A stretch of DNA of 64,000 nt from Latrodectus hesperus (taxonomy: Eukaryota > Arthropoda > Arachnida > Araneae > Theridiidae): positions 128,624,293 to 128,688,292 of the forward strand of contig CM075850.1 in assembly GCA_037975125.1 (NCBI GenBank). The letters are read 5' to 3'. The translations under genes and the position numbers were made by a program. The notes below the pieces were generated by a model, which saw only the letters and a list, made by a program, of their open reading frames with translations, searched no databases and had not been told where the DNA came from. How positions within the stretch are numbered: position 1 is the first letter of the stretch; each line of letters opens with the position of its first letter. Of this stretch, positions 10,931 through 24,804 are shown piece after piece.

Positions 10931-12814
10931 CATTTTGCTGCATATTCTACAAAACCTATTGCAATAGCTATTTACACCTATCATCATGTTTTGTAAAGAT
11001 TACCGTAGAGTATAAATCAATTTTGAATACACAATAGCTAATTTCCTAATTATGGGCCAACTATTATTAAGCAATTTTTATACAATATACAAAGCACAAA
11101 AAACATAACTAATGCTATATTGCAGAAGATGTCATTTTTCAGAACATTTTGTAATAATAATTTAACTTTCAATACCTAACGAGATTGTTTAATTTTCTTA
11201 CCCCACAACCGTAACTTTAACAGAGGGTTGAATTTTTTATAACGTATTTTTTTAAAAAAATTAAGAAATAACTGTTATATTGAATAAGACACGAAGCTAA
11301 ACATAAAATCAATTTTTGATTTATCTGTGATTCTATAGATTTAGGATAGAAAGAAATCTTAAAAAGCATTCCACTTTACTAAAAATACCAAAGAGGGAAT
11401 TAGTTAATGATATAGTATTTTAGTTATACTTTAAAGACAATAAAAGTTTTCTTTTTGATATTGCTTAAAGTAATTTATTTTTTCCATTATAATAAAAGCA
11501 AATAAAGATTCTGACGAGAAAAAGCAATATAGTTGACAATACACAAATAATTGTAAGGAGTTTTTTATTTATATTTTAATAATTATAGCCATTTAAAAAT
11601 GGATAAATTATTTAAAAGTGCCAAAAACACGTGCATGGATTCCATCCTTGACATATTTTTAAGATTTCGTTCCCCGCGAGGGATTAAAGCTGAACAAGCA
11701 CCTGAAAAAAAAATAGAAATCAGACACATGAATAACTAATTTGAAATTTCAGAAGCTGAATATTTCAGGGGAAAAGTTGTTTAATAATTCAATAAAATAA
11801 TTAGAACTTTTGATTGTTTCATATAACTGATTGAATTTCCCTAAAATATACTTTTTTTAATAGTTAACAAGTGGTTGTTACATTCATGCAATCACAATCA
11901 TTTTGATGATAAAAATTATTTCAAGGGATTTTAGAAATTTCATGATAAGAATTTTTGGTAATGAAGGTAACACTTCTTATGAAGATGATAAAATCTTTAC
12001 TTCAATTAAATCATTCTAACTGATGTTATCTATCTCAAAAAACTAATTTGTAATCGATTTAATTAAAAGAGAATATAGAATTAGTTTATAAGGATTCATT
12101 TATGTTATCGAAAATTATATTCTCTGAGAAGCAAATCGTAACATTTCCAATGGGAAATGTGAATTACAAATTTTTAGAAATAAAGTGAGAGACACATGAA
12201 CTTTATGCCCACATTTTAAAGATAACTTACAAAAGCCGATTTTAAGTTTAAAAAATTAATTTTGTAAAGAATATAGAAACATTTCTTTTACATACACATT
12301 TATACACAATTTCAAAATATTTCCAACGAAAATAAACAGAAAAATTAAAATGCTACAATGTGTCAAAGTAACAATAATTTATGAAATTATATTTTATAAG
12401 ACATTTGCTTAAAACTGAATTTCGTTAACTCATAAATAGTTACCTCAAAAAGGAAATCAAAGTTGACTTAGAGTGAGATCAAAGTTGTATTTCCCTCTAA
12501 GAAAACTTTAAATTCAATAAGAAACTACATGAAATAGTGCAAAATTAGGAAATATAAAGAAATTTGCTGTTTGTTAAGTCTGCATATTTACGGCATTATA
12601 TACGTACTTAGAGATAAATAAAGGAGAATACAATTGAAGTTACATAAAAAAAATATATTTAACGAAAACAATTTATTTAGATTTTCTTAGAATTTTATAT
12701 ATTCATATTATTTTTAAATAGAATGTTAGAAGAGTAAACATTATTTGAAGAGGTCAATAAATGTAACAACAAATTATTGCTTTTCAGTTAAAACATTTCA
12801 AACCTTATAAAATA

Positions 12815-13460
12815 TATAAATAATACATACCACAAATTAATACACATGGTGTGCAAGGTAAGCCTATAATATCTACTGCATCCTGAGAAGATGTGGAAAT
12901 CTAAAACCAATAAACAAATTCCTTATTAATTATTTGTGATAAATTTTTATGTTCATTTCTAAATTTCTTTTATTTATAATTTACTACGCAGTAATGTTTT
13001 AAAAATAAAGTTTTGAATACTTTACTAAAACACTCTAAATATTTTTAAAAGTCTTCTCCAAAATATGCAGATAGAAGAACAATGCACGCTCCAACATCCT
13101 CTTTTCCATCCAATTCCTCAATGGTTGAAGATAGTATTTTACAACCTCCAGGAGAATTTTTAAGAAATTAATTCTTTTAATTTGTTAGCTGATGCAAACT
13201 TAGGTCTAAATCTACAGAAGTTAAACACTTAAAATGGTCCAAAATGCTTTGCTTTAAAAATAAGCAAGGCCATCTTTCTTTTAATATGGAAATATCAACA
13301 GGTGTGTTAATATCTTTTCTTTGAAATGCAAAAGTCTGATATATTAATTTTACAACCTCTTCAATCATAACCTCAAAAAACACACTGCATTTTGGCTTCT
13401 TGTCGGACATCACAATGAAGGAAAAATAGAAAGCTTTTAAAACTACACGTGCTTTCAAAA
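12815..13460 (-). pseudogene. SAMD3-like family fragment inside the CMC element
   Basis: The frame at 13177-13458 reads …VIYQTF-type, then KDINTPVDISILKERWPCLF and ILDHFKCLTSVDL. This resembles the conserved 'LKERWPALF … F.RLT..NL' block of proteins annotated in fish and arthropods as sterile-alpha-motif-domain-containing protein 3-like. Downstream on the same strand, a piece at about 13075-13120 (EELDGKEDVGACIVLLSAYF) is interrupted by a stop. Another piece at about 12840-12900 (QDAVDIIGLPCTPCVLICG) follows an acceptor-like TTATTGGTTTTAG. These look like successive exons or fragments of one decaying gene. The assignment is from memory of the family; function is unknown. Confidence 0.4.
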
Positions 13461-15211
13461 ACTCTCAATACTTATTCCAGCTTTCAAATATGGCTGAAGT
13501 TGATATGAAGAGGCTTTACTCTGAATAGTCTTACTACTAAAAGTTATTTGTGATTATTCAATTTTTAAAACTTCCTTTACAAATCAAACACTTTTTCATA
13601 TAAATTCTTATTTTCACAAAACATAGATATATTTAAAAATTTTTTAAAAAGTGTGACTGTATTGGAAGGTAGTATTTAATGTGCATAGTAGTATTAGAAA
13701 TATCTTGAGCACGATATATTTTAAATATATTAGGCAAGAACACAAATTACAAAGTTTTCACTCATGTATTTGTTTCTTAATTATGATTTTAAATTAGCTT
13801 TTCTTTTTATAAATTTCAGATTACTTCACTAACATGTAAATAAATCATAAATAGCAATACAAAATTTGCAATTTTTTAATAAGATAAAGTAAAATTTGCA
13901 GTAATAATGTAATTTTTTACAAAAAAATGTGTTGCCTGAAATTTTGTTTTATAAATATCAAACAACCAACAAGATTTCCCAAACAGACTTTTAATTAATG
14001 CTCTAATTAGTAATATAAATTTAAGAAATGAATCATGGTTATAAAATAATAAACTTTACATTTTCTAAATAAATGACCTTAATTCGAATAGTACTTTCTA
14101 ATATGTATTTAAGAAAAGAATATTTCTTATATATTTGTTATAAAATTATGATTTTAACAAATAGATATTTTAAAAAAGCATTACATTTTTCATTGAAATG
14201 CATTTTTACATTTCATGCAAATTCTAAACATAAGACCATTTATTCTAATAAATATCAATATTTGTAATATTATTTTATTGAAAGAATTTACAAATATTTA
14301 TGCCTAAAAAAATTATTTGAATGCATGTTACGAAATGGAATTGAATTAATGATTATAATTAGAATGCAATTTAACGATCTGTAATAAAAATAAACATTTT
14401 TAGTAAAATTCTAATTAAAAAAATTATTTAGAAAATATAACAAAAATTATGTTTACATTTAGTTAATATACAATAAATTATATTTTACAATGAAAGGAAA
14501 ATCAGAAATTTTCAGCAACGAAATAAAAATAGAAATTCCGTTAATATATTTAAAAATATATATCTACAAAAATATAGCAATAGATGATTATTCAATTTTA
14601 ATTTCGAAAGAAATATAGCTAAGCAATTTTTATAACAATGGAAGCACTTAAATACAACTCTAATTTCGCTGAAAATTTGATAGTTAAAATACTAATCAAT
14701 GTATGTTACCAAACTACTATAAAATATTTTAAATGTTTATAAAATGTAAGTAAAAAAATATTGACACTGAATTAATACATGTGAATATAATCATTTGTAA
14801 ATTCAGTTTAGAATTTTTTGAAATGTTCAGTCAAATTTATAAGAACTTATGTATATCAAAGTTAGCTAACAACTTGCAAAATAAATAGTATGAAAAGTAT
14901 ACGTTACCTTATATTTGGAGATTAAATTTCAATAGAAATTCAATTAAAGGAAAAATTATTCTCAAAATATCACCAACTTCACAAAACGAAAACAAGAGCA
15001 AATAAATGAGGACATTAATTTTTTTTTATTCATTTTTTTGTCACAGGAACAAAAGAAACTTTTATCCCGCCAATTCAATGCGCATGCCCAATATCAAACG
15101 ATTTTCTGCGGCTGAATTTTACAGTAAAATTTACTGCAATCATTAGTTTCCTATAACAGTTTTTTAAATAACAGTGATTTTTACTGTATTTCTTCCGTTT
15201 TTTTTATAGTG

Positions 15212-15274
15212 TAGCTGGATCGATACATGACACTGTGGAGGACCATCGTGTGGCGAAGGCATATATACTCACAC

Positions 15275-15321
<47 letters not shown>

Positions 15322-15331
15322 GTATATATAT
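15212..15331 (+). repeat. SINE-like tail followed by TA microsatellite
   Basis: A GC-richer tail (15212-15276) continues outside the right edge of the CMC element. It runs into a TA array at 15277-15331, broken once by CG at 15321-15322. It probably represents the 3' part of the SINE-like unit split at 10734. Confidence 0.45.
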
Positions 15332-15628
15332 CATGTTATGTTATGTTATTTGTTGGTGTGAAAGTTTTGAGCAAAATGTGTCACCTCAGATATTAGTCTC
15401 ATCGCTTGACAATGAATGATTCAAAATCGTGAAACAATGTATGCAAATCCCAAAACAATCAGTTGAAAATAAATAAAATAGAATAAAATATAATTGGATA
15501 TTTTTAAACAATACCTCTTCCTATTTAATCTGGAAATTGGGGTTATGACAACCAAATGGGAATGTGTGTCAAAGAATGTACAGAGTTTCTTATCTAACCA
15601 AGTATGTTATGCTCTCTGTATAGTTTTG

Positions 15629-15631
<3 letters not shown>
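15332..15631. other. AT-rich spacer, nothing recognised
   Basis: Short ATGTT repeats near 15333-15350, then unremarkable sequence between two TA arrays. Confidence 0.4.

Positions 15632-15722
<91 letters not shown>
15632..15722. repeat. TA microsatellite
   Basis: Uninterrupted (TA)n of about 91 bases. The isoleucine/tyrosine frames across it are artefacts of the repeat. Confidence 0.95.
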
Positions 15723-15725
<3 letters not shown>

Positions 15726-16339
15726 AAGTCCCTTCGCTAGCATTTTATTGAGGGGAGGAGAATAGGTCAGATGTGAACATTATCACTTGTCCATTACTCT
15801 CAAAATCCCGGAAGGATACTTGCTGGTGGTTATCACTTAGGTGGAAACATCATTACGTTATAAGTTTTAATAACTTAAAATTTATACATGTAACACATAA
15901 GGATATATTTTATGAAACTGCTGCTATAAATAATATGAAATATTTTATGAAATACTTGTTAATTTCATAAAATTTTAAAAAGGGAAAATTTCCTAAATAT
16001 TTTAAATAACTATCATGAACATCTCCTTGATTTTTATTGAATTAATTTATATTGTTATTAGTGTCCATTGTATTAACAATAAATTATCTCACCGCTTCTT
16101 TAGTTTTTAAAAAATACAATACTAGAGCTCTAGACTTGAAATTATAATTATTTAACAATGTTACTACAAAAATAATGATTTTTATAACTGAAGTAAATGT
16201 ACAAATATTAATTTTTTTATCCTTGATTGCATACTTTCAACTACTAGGAAAACTGGTTCAGATATGTATATGCAAAAATAAAAGTGTACTACCAATTAAT
16301 ATTGCGATGCTGTAAGCAACACTTGTTTAAAATAACAGG
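15723..16339. other. AT-rich sequence, nothing recognised
   Basis: No supported gene or repeat. The first ~120 bases are less AT-rich than the remainder. Confidence 0.4.
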
Positions 16340-17480
16340 TGTCTTCGAAAAGTTTTTTACATCGACTGTCGCTTCTATCATGAAAAGTTATCAAGATTTA
16401 AGTGGTGTTGAACGGAATGTATAGCTGCGCTATTTCAGAGATAAAAGATTACTGAAATACCAATGAAACTTGAGCTCTCGCATACGATTATTTCCTGGGT
16501 TTATCATAAATACCACAGTAAAATATTATGAGCGACTTTGAAAGAATGGGAAGATCAATGGCTGACGAGAATTCACATTCGTGACAGATGTGAAATATTT
16601 CCCCAAAAAGCTGCGAATTTCATTGCTATAGCATCAGTAGCGCTACTGTTCTGTTTAGTGGTTAAGATTAGCTTTCGGAGCCGAAGGTTTACATGCATCA
16701 CTCACATTATCTGCCAGTTTTATTCTTTGCTCGATTCTCTAACACTGTTATTGGATTATCGTTGCCTGGGAATACATGTCCTAGGCTGGTAAATCCGCAG
16801 AGTGCCTAGGGGGAGAATTTCCAGCTATATATTTCCTATATAATTGTTTCCATTTGCATAGGGAGTATGAACTATAAAGGTATGGTGAATATCTCATGAA
16901 TATATGGACTCTACATCGTAACATGAATTTGTTCAAGCTGGTAGAGCCTCTATGAGGGTATTAGACGGCTACAGTTACCGTGATGTGAGACACCTGGGGA
17001 ATTTGATAGGTGACATATACAAAAGCATCCTGTCTGATCCCCTGCGGCCGTTTATCTATTGCACATTCCAACAGACTTGGGCAATCTCAGCATAATAATG
17101 TGCCATCCCATCCAGAATTGTTTTCGAGTGTCTCAAGATAATTATCTTATTCTGATTTCAGATACTTTTATCAGGCTCCTGAATCCGCAGTTAGCAATAC
17201 TGAGCATATTGGTATGCTTTTCAACATACCATTAAGAACAGATTTACATCACCTGACATTTCTATGGATTGGAGGATTGCGCTGTAGAATTTAGTAGGCG
17301 AGCTGATTTCAGAATGCCTTCAGACATTAGTTGAGTCCACGTCCATCCTCTTGTAGCAATTGCATGTACTCATGGAAACTCAACAAGCTATTGAGTAGGT
17401 ACCACAAAAGAGTGAGGTCTTTTTTCTGGCACCAGAGTATTCGAGAAGAAGCTCAGTAGAAAATATACGAATCTTTGAGT
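16340..17480 (+). pseudogene. Tc1-like transposase, heavily decayed
   Basis: An N-terminal helix-turn-helix resembling Tc1 proteins is readable at 16377-16620 (YQDLSGVERNV, then KITEIPMKLELSHTIISWVY, then WEDQWLTRIHIRDRCEI where relatives have a GRP…LTERDRR motif). Further on, a block at about 17090-17210 resembles the second-Asp motif (HNNVPSHPE). Then comes a degenerate 'PESPDLNPIEH' motif (QAPESAVSNTEHIG) in which the Glu is retained. Many stops and shifts lie between. The inverted ends were not located. GC content is higher than in the flanks throughout. Confidence 0.5.
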
Positions 17481-17745
17481 AAGAGATTACAATCTTGAGT
17501 TTTGATAGTTAACTGCGCGGATAAAATTAATATTTTCAACGAATTGTGTTCGGTATTAATACATATCATGTATAAAGATGAAGAAGAATAAAATATCCTA
17601 AACCAACTCGCATAAGAAAAATATCGATTTCAATATTGAACCCAGTCAAAGGCCATCATGCTGAGAAGATCTTTCAGCATTTAATATTTATATATTTTTA
17701 AACTGCTATAATATGGGGGAAAGGAAGTCGGTTTTGTTGTCTCCT
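17481..17745. other. Unassigned AT-rich sequence
   Basis: Nothing recognised between the Tc1-like remnant and the repeat at 17746. Confidence 0.4.
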
Positions 17746-17835
17746 CATCCCCTTGAAGTTGGTTCAAAATTATGGAATGATTGTCTGTGTTTTGCCATCA
17801 GAAACATACAGCTGGAAACACACATCTTAATACGA
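17746..17835 (+). repeat. Dispersed repeat R3, copy 1
   Basis: Aligns with 51240-51335. Shared order: CCTC..., then TTCAAAATTATG, TTGT.TGTGTTTTG, CCATCAGAAA.A, CAGC.GGAA.CA. The second copy has an extra 'ATGCAGTGG' block. Probably the conserved core of an old SINE or transposon tail. Confidence 0.45.
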
Positions 17836-19130
17836 TAATTACATGTAAAACAAATTTCAAAAAGAATGAAATGCTCAGTAGAAATTAATTTATTCCTTCC
17901 TTTAAATGAGTTATAAATTAGAAAATAATATATTAAAGTTGTGCCATAAAAATAAAGAGTCGCATTATTTTAAAACAAATTTAAGGTTAAAATTAATGAA
18001 ATTTGAAGTTGTCTTGCAAACAAGTTTATTTTTTTTTGTTTTGTTTCAGAAAGAAAAAAAAGTGAAAGTGTCATTTGGTTGTCTTACAAATTTTAATTTA
18101 TTTTATATTTTTCAAAATAGCTTTATCTTGGTTGAACATATTGTATATTTTATATACTTGTGTGGTAAAACAAATACCAGTTTATTAAGGGAACTATTTA
18201 TTTTGTTACGATTTTAAATAAAATACATTTTAAATACAGAGATATTTGATTTCGTATTAACAAATTTTATTCTTTACCTTTTATGGTTCATTGAGCAGAC
18301 TGTAAAGATATTTTGATGTTTCAACTCTCAAGAAACCCTTTATTTAGTAAATTTGGTAGTTTTTTTTTTATGAAAACAAAGAACTGTGGTTTTAGAGTAT
18401 AGTAGAAGTGTTGAGCAAAAACTGAAGTCGTTGTTTAAGTTCTTGTTGAATATATTTCTTTTTTTATTGTAATGGTAAATTGAATCGATGGAATAATGGA
18501 CTGTATTTTCATGAATCCTTATTATATATTTGCCAAATGATAAATAAATATAAGCGTAATATGAAAGATTTTTCGAAATAATTATTTTTAAAATCAATGA
18601 GTGTCAAATCATTATGGATTTGTTATATACTGCCCAGAAAATTAATTACCTAATATTTTCCTACTGCAATATAAATTGTTTCAAACAAATAGCTTGCTTA
18701 TAAAAACCGGTTCTAAAATATCGTTTCACTTGTAACTTTAATAAGTTGTGCTCTATTTGCATATTTCGAAAGAAGTATATATCGCTAAAGTAATCGTAAA
18801 TGAATTCTATTTTTAACAAAATTTCTAACACAGATAAAATATTATTTCTAACTAATATTTAGTAACTAAGTGCTCTGTCAATCAAATAATTGTAACTCTT
18901 TTAAGCAAAGCAATGTTTATTAATTGCTATTAATTAGTTTATCAAAGAATAAATTGGTAGATAAATTCATATTTATACCTTACAGTATGTTTGAAGGATA
19001 ATACTTGTTTCTGTATTTTATTATTCCAAATTATGATTCAGACAATAAAATGGAAATTAATAAAATTATGATTTTGGATTCCAATTTGTTTCTTATGGAA
19101 AACAACAGCATAAAGCAATTTTTCCTTTTT
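17836..19130. other. AT-rich sequence, no gene seen
   Basis: Several frames of 85-103 codons are lysine/phenylalanine/isoleucine-rich and lack coding character. No repeat copy found. Confidence 0.45.
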
Positions 19131-19399
19131 TTCTATTGGAGAAAACGGAAGTTTGCGGCTTGCTTTCATTTTCCTGGATGCCCCCCTGAAAAGCATCCAC
19201 CAAATGTCCACAGAGCTTCCAGAGGTCAAGAGTGTGACATCCGGATAAGTTGCAGCAATCATAAAGGACGCTCAAAATTCCTTTTCTGAATTTAAACGTA
19301 AATGAAGATTATTTTACCTGTAATTTTAATAACACTTAAGCAACACACACACAAGGAACTAAAAACATACATTTGTTGCACCTTCCTCCCAACACCCAG
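19131..19399. other. GC-richer island, coding status open
   Basis: Between 19140 and 19290 the base composition is clearly less AT-rich and three frames (one plus, two minus) are open at once. A good acceptor-like tract (TTTTTCCTTTTTTTCTATTGGAG) ends near 19140 on the plus strand. A perfect inverted repeat TGGATGC/GCATCCA lies at 19175-19181 and 19193-19199, and an AGGTCA nuclear-receptor half-site is at 19223-19228. Best called a candidate conserved element; an exon is possible on either strand. Confidence 0.35.
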
Positions 19400-19465
19400 C
19401 GGCCGCCCTCTGCAGTGGAAGTCTTCAGTGAGATTCATGAACTTTGGCAGCAAACCTCTTCATGT
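19400..19465 (+). CDS. Candidate 22-codon cassette exon, unknown gene
   Basis: The acceptor ACCTTCCTCCCAACACCCAG ends at 19399. The frame beginning exactly at 19400 reads RPPSAVEVFSEIHELWQQTS.. and remains open to a donor-like GTAACT at 19466. The exon would be 66 bases, phase 0 at both ends. Its start, CGGCCGCCCTCTGCAG, is unusually GC-rich for this genome. The frame is balanced in composition, unlike nearby noise frames. No family is recognised. Confidence 0.35.
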
Positions 19466-20740
19466 GTAACTGTAATATTTACACTTGAAGCTAATCTGTG
19501 CTGTGGGTTGGTTAAAAATAAAATTATTTGCACCCTGAACCTGATGACCCTTTGTTTCTAAAATGCTTAGCTATCCTCCTTTACACATATATGAAAAAGT
19601 AACCTCAACAAAAAAGTTTGGATATTAATTAAAATTGCATACCAAAATCCCTAAATGCACAGTTGAGAAGAAATGGAAAACAATGTAATTATTATTAATC
19701 TTATTGTTAAAGTGTGAATAATAATCTTGAAAAAGTGAACTTTAAATAATTTTTAATAAAAATTTTTATTTTTTATTAAAAAATGCTTGATAAAAATGAC
19801 TCGATAGTTATGATTATAACTGTGTTAAATATATAATAATTTCAAAGTTTTAAAGAAAATAATCAGGTACTTTTTTATATATTTCGTTGGCATGAATCTT
19901 TCCGTATAAATATAATAGTGACAACTCACGGAAAACAAATGAAGAAATAGTAATTGTTAGTTGAAAAAAATCAATTGTGAAAACTTAAGCATTTTTTATC
20001 ATTTAAAATGTTTACAAAAGATAAAAAAGTTAAAAATTTCACTTGGTAATACCATTTCGTAACAATATCACCTGCGTCAGCGATATGTAATGTATGTAGT
20101 AAAAATAATTCTTATTATTGGACCTTCTTCGTTTACTAAACAAAGTACTATACTTATAACTTCAGATGATTATAAAGATTTTAATTCTGGGCACAAAATT
20201 TTTTCCTTTAAATTTCATTAAATTTTAATTCTCTATTTCAATAATTTCTTTATTCCTATTTCTTGCAGATGATATCTGTTTTACCACTCAAAAATGAATA
20301 GTAAATTTTCTGGGTTATTTATGCTAACAGTTTTTTAACAGTTTTAACCACACAGTTCTTATATTCATTCATACAGCACATTCCTAATATATCATCAAAC
20401 ATGAATATTAAATTCTCTGAATATATTTTCACTTTTAACATACGCTCATAGTAATACATTATATGTATCATTATAAACGATGATGCATTTTTCGGGAAAT
20501 GATTTATACTTTCCTAAATACAGAAATAAACAAATAATTTTAGTGAACAGCATTTTAATACTTTTATTAAATAGAAAGTATAAATCCTTTCTTTGCGGAA
20601 ATGATTTGTACTTTCTGTTTATTTTATTGATATTCATCACATCTCATTTTATAGTATGATAATTTATAATATGATATAAAATTATTAATGGTGACATATA
20701 TTTCTTAACACTGCTTTATTACAATTTATTTGAATTGCCC
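19466..20740. other. AT-rich sequence, nothing recognised
   Basis: No credible gene. The frame at 20446-20640 on the minus strand is low-complexity. Confidence 0.45.
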
Positions 20741-21085
20741 TGAATTGTGGATCGTATAACAGGTGAAAAGTAGTAGCAAGGTTCTTATAACATCAACAAA
20801 CTAATGCTTTCTGAAAAGTTTATTCATAGATAATAGATATTTGTCACAAGAAAGGAAATCTGGAAAGCTTTTTAAAGCATGAATAATGACAATCAACATG
20901 ACTGGCATGTGTGCAGAAATTAGAGGTCCCACATTTTTCTCTTGGTGATTAATAGCATTTGGAATCAGCCGTGGGACTTTTCACTTTAAAAAGTGTTCCT
21001 GTCACAAAGAGCTTTTGCTGCATTTCATTTATCACACTTTACTATAGGATTTAACCTAAGTTTTTCGGAAATATAGAGAGTAGGG
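20741..21085. promoter_or_regulatory. Candidate conserved element with inverted repeats
   Basis: A GC-richer block at 20890-21010. It holds GTCCCAC (20926-20932) paired with GTGGGAC (20971-20977), and a palindromic CACTTTAAAAAGTG at 20982-20995. It also has a TGATTAAT homeodomain-type core. No frame is convincing. A regulatory role is inference from composition only. Confidence 0.25.
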
Positions 21086-21245
21086 TATAAACTCCCATTG
21101 GCGAACTTGGCGACTTTTTTTCGTGGCCTAGCAATTTTAAATCTGTTGCCCTTTAAAAAAAATCCTTATGTATGACAAAAAAAGGCGAGAAAAAAACCAA
21201 ACCTACCAGTAATCAACGAATGGCGTAGTCGCCAGTTACAGTCTA
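21086..21245. repeat. Possible MITE-like unit with GGCGACT ends
   Basis: The left part contains CATTGGCGAACTTGGCGACT. The right part, read on the minus strand, contains GTAACTGGCGACTACGCCATT. They share ACT(T)GGCGACT in inverted orientation about 130 bases apart. The interior is non-coding. Imperfect ends make this tentative. Confidence 0.3.
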
Positions 21246-21959
21246 TATATCCGACAGTTTCTATGTACAATATTTTAGCTCTAAGAACCTGTTTATAATC
21301 TTTTAAGGAGTAGAACAGCAAAAGCTAGAACAACCACTGACCAGTTGAATTAGCCAAATCTTAATTTTATAGTGAAAGAGTTTATACTTACATTTTTATT
21401 TCTAACTACAGAACTGTAAAATAACAGAAGTTATTCAAGTAGTTGATCGAATCACCTTTGGAGAAATTTGTTAACATAAAATTTCTAAGATACGGATTCT
21501 GTTTCCAAAACCTAGTAATGCTTGGCTTCGTTGGATCATATTCGTAAGACGTTTCCTAAAAACAAAAACATATTCCAATGTAAAACATTTCTCAAAAATG
21601 AAATAACGGTCAATTGTATTGTTCATAATATTTTAAAAAGTCGAATTTTTTTCGTGTCTATATGGCAGTTGAATGATCAGTCTTCAGTTCAACCGATCGT
21701 TGACACGATCCCACGTAGAAAGGGAATAGTATGGCTTATGTTGAGTTTTCTTCACACTTTAGGTGCCGTTTGAACTATTTCTCTTACATAAAATATCATG
21801 GCAGAGTGACAAGAACATTGAATTAATCTCATAGACTTTTTCTCCATAATCAGTTTTCAGGAACTTATTTAAAGAAGGAAGCAGAATTTAATTAAAAAAG
21901 ATATTCATTTAAAGAGAGAAGTTATTCTCTAACGCGACATTCCATTTTTTTAAAATTAA
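21246..21959. other. Unassigned sequence
   Basis: No supported gene or repeat. The frame at 21522-21773 has no coding hallmarks. Confidence 0.4.
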
Positions 21960-22620
21960 TTTTATCTGAGATCAGTTCTTCCACCAACCCATGATCTTCA
22001 GTGTTTTTATTAGAAACCAGATTATCTTTCCAGTGGGCAAGCAGCTGCCATGGATATGACAAAAAACATCCAGACTGTAATTACTTTGTCCACAACACGA
22101 GAGTTTTTGCACAGGATGCATAAAGAATACAGAAGCATAAATTAATTCAATCGCAGAAATAACCACCCATATTCACACATCCATTTCATAAGTTATCACA
22201 GTTTGGCCTTAAAGAAGCTCTCATTTTACACATTTTCTGAGGTGCCCATTTTTTCGGATGAAGCCCCCTCGAGGCAAGGCAGCCAGGAAAGGGTGAAGAA
22301 CCCTTCAATGGCGATTATTAACGGTATAATAACTGTTGAAAACAATCTCTTTCTGATCTCTTCAGTGGATGATCTGCAATAAGCTAGGTAAAAAAAATCC
22401 GTCGAAACATTAAGAGATAAATACAGACTTCCAGAGATTTGAAAACTATGACTTTTGCAGAGGGTTTACGAAAATTATTCTTTTTTTTTTACTTCAAATC
22501 TCACACCAGTGGCATCACAGGAAGAGGAACCGGATCTTCCGAAATCGAGTTTCTGATGATTCCTTTCGATTAATGCACAGGCTGGAAATGAAGGCTCAAT
22601 AATATCTTCAAATATGATTT
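21960..22620. other. GC-richer island, possible regulatory DNA
   Basis: Moderately GC-rich compared with its flanks, with paired ETS-type cores (GGA and TTCC) in ACCGGATCTTCCG near 22531-22543, and GGGTGAAGAACCC near 22295-22307. No frame with splice signals stands out. Candidate conserved non-coding sequence. Confidence 0.25.
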
Positions 22621-24560
<1,940 letters not shown>

Positions 24561-24700
24561 TCGAACTTGATTTCAATTATAACTATCTAAAATGTTAGAT
24601 CGTGATTTAGTTGTAAATAATTTTTTTCTCATTTCGTCCAAAATTATAATTAAATTATTTAAACAATAGTGTGTCTTTTCCTGACAATGAAGAGAAGAAT

Positions 24701-24702
<2 letters not shown>
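24561..24702. other. AT-rich spacer
   Basis: Nothing recognised. Confidence 0.4.
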
Positions 24703-24797
<95 letters not shown>

Positions 24798-24804
24798 CAT
24801 ATAC
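24703..24804. repeat. TA microsatellite
   Basis: (TA)n of about 90 bases ending in ATACATACATATAC. Predicted proteins here are repeat artefacts. Confidence 0.95.

Larger units (their letters stand above)
10735..15211. mobile_element. CMC (CACTA/Mirage/Chapaev)-type DNA transposon, ~4.5 kb
   Basis: The left end is CACTCTAAAAAAAGCACTG. The right end, read on the minus strand from 15211, is CACTATAAAAAAAACGGAAG. Both are CAC-type termini followed by an A-run, with subterminal ACAGTAAA/TTTACTGT motifs. TA flanks both outer borders (10733-10734 and 15212-15213). Subterminal tandem repeats at 10822-10930 fit the CMC superfamily. The interior is AT-rich. The only recognisable protein piece is the minus-strand SAMD3-like fragment near 13.2 kb, and no transposase was recognised. 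It may be a non-autonomous or heavily decayed element. Confidence 0.55.

Noticed and set aside
13983..14267. ATG frame at 14073-14267 inside the CMC element as a transposase
   Set aside because: Lysine/isoleucine/tyrosine-rich noise with no conserved motif.
20926..20977. Possible microRNA precursor
   Set aside because: The GTCCCAC/GTGGGAC stem is real, but the arm above it is interrupted by a large asymmetric bulge, unlike a Drosha/Dicer substrate.
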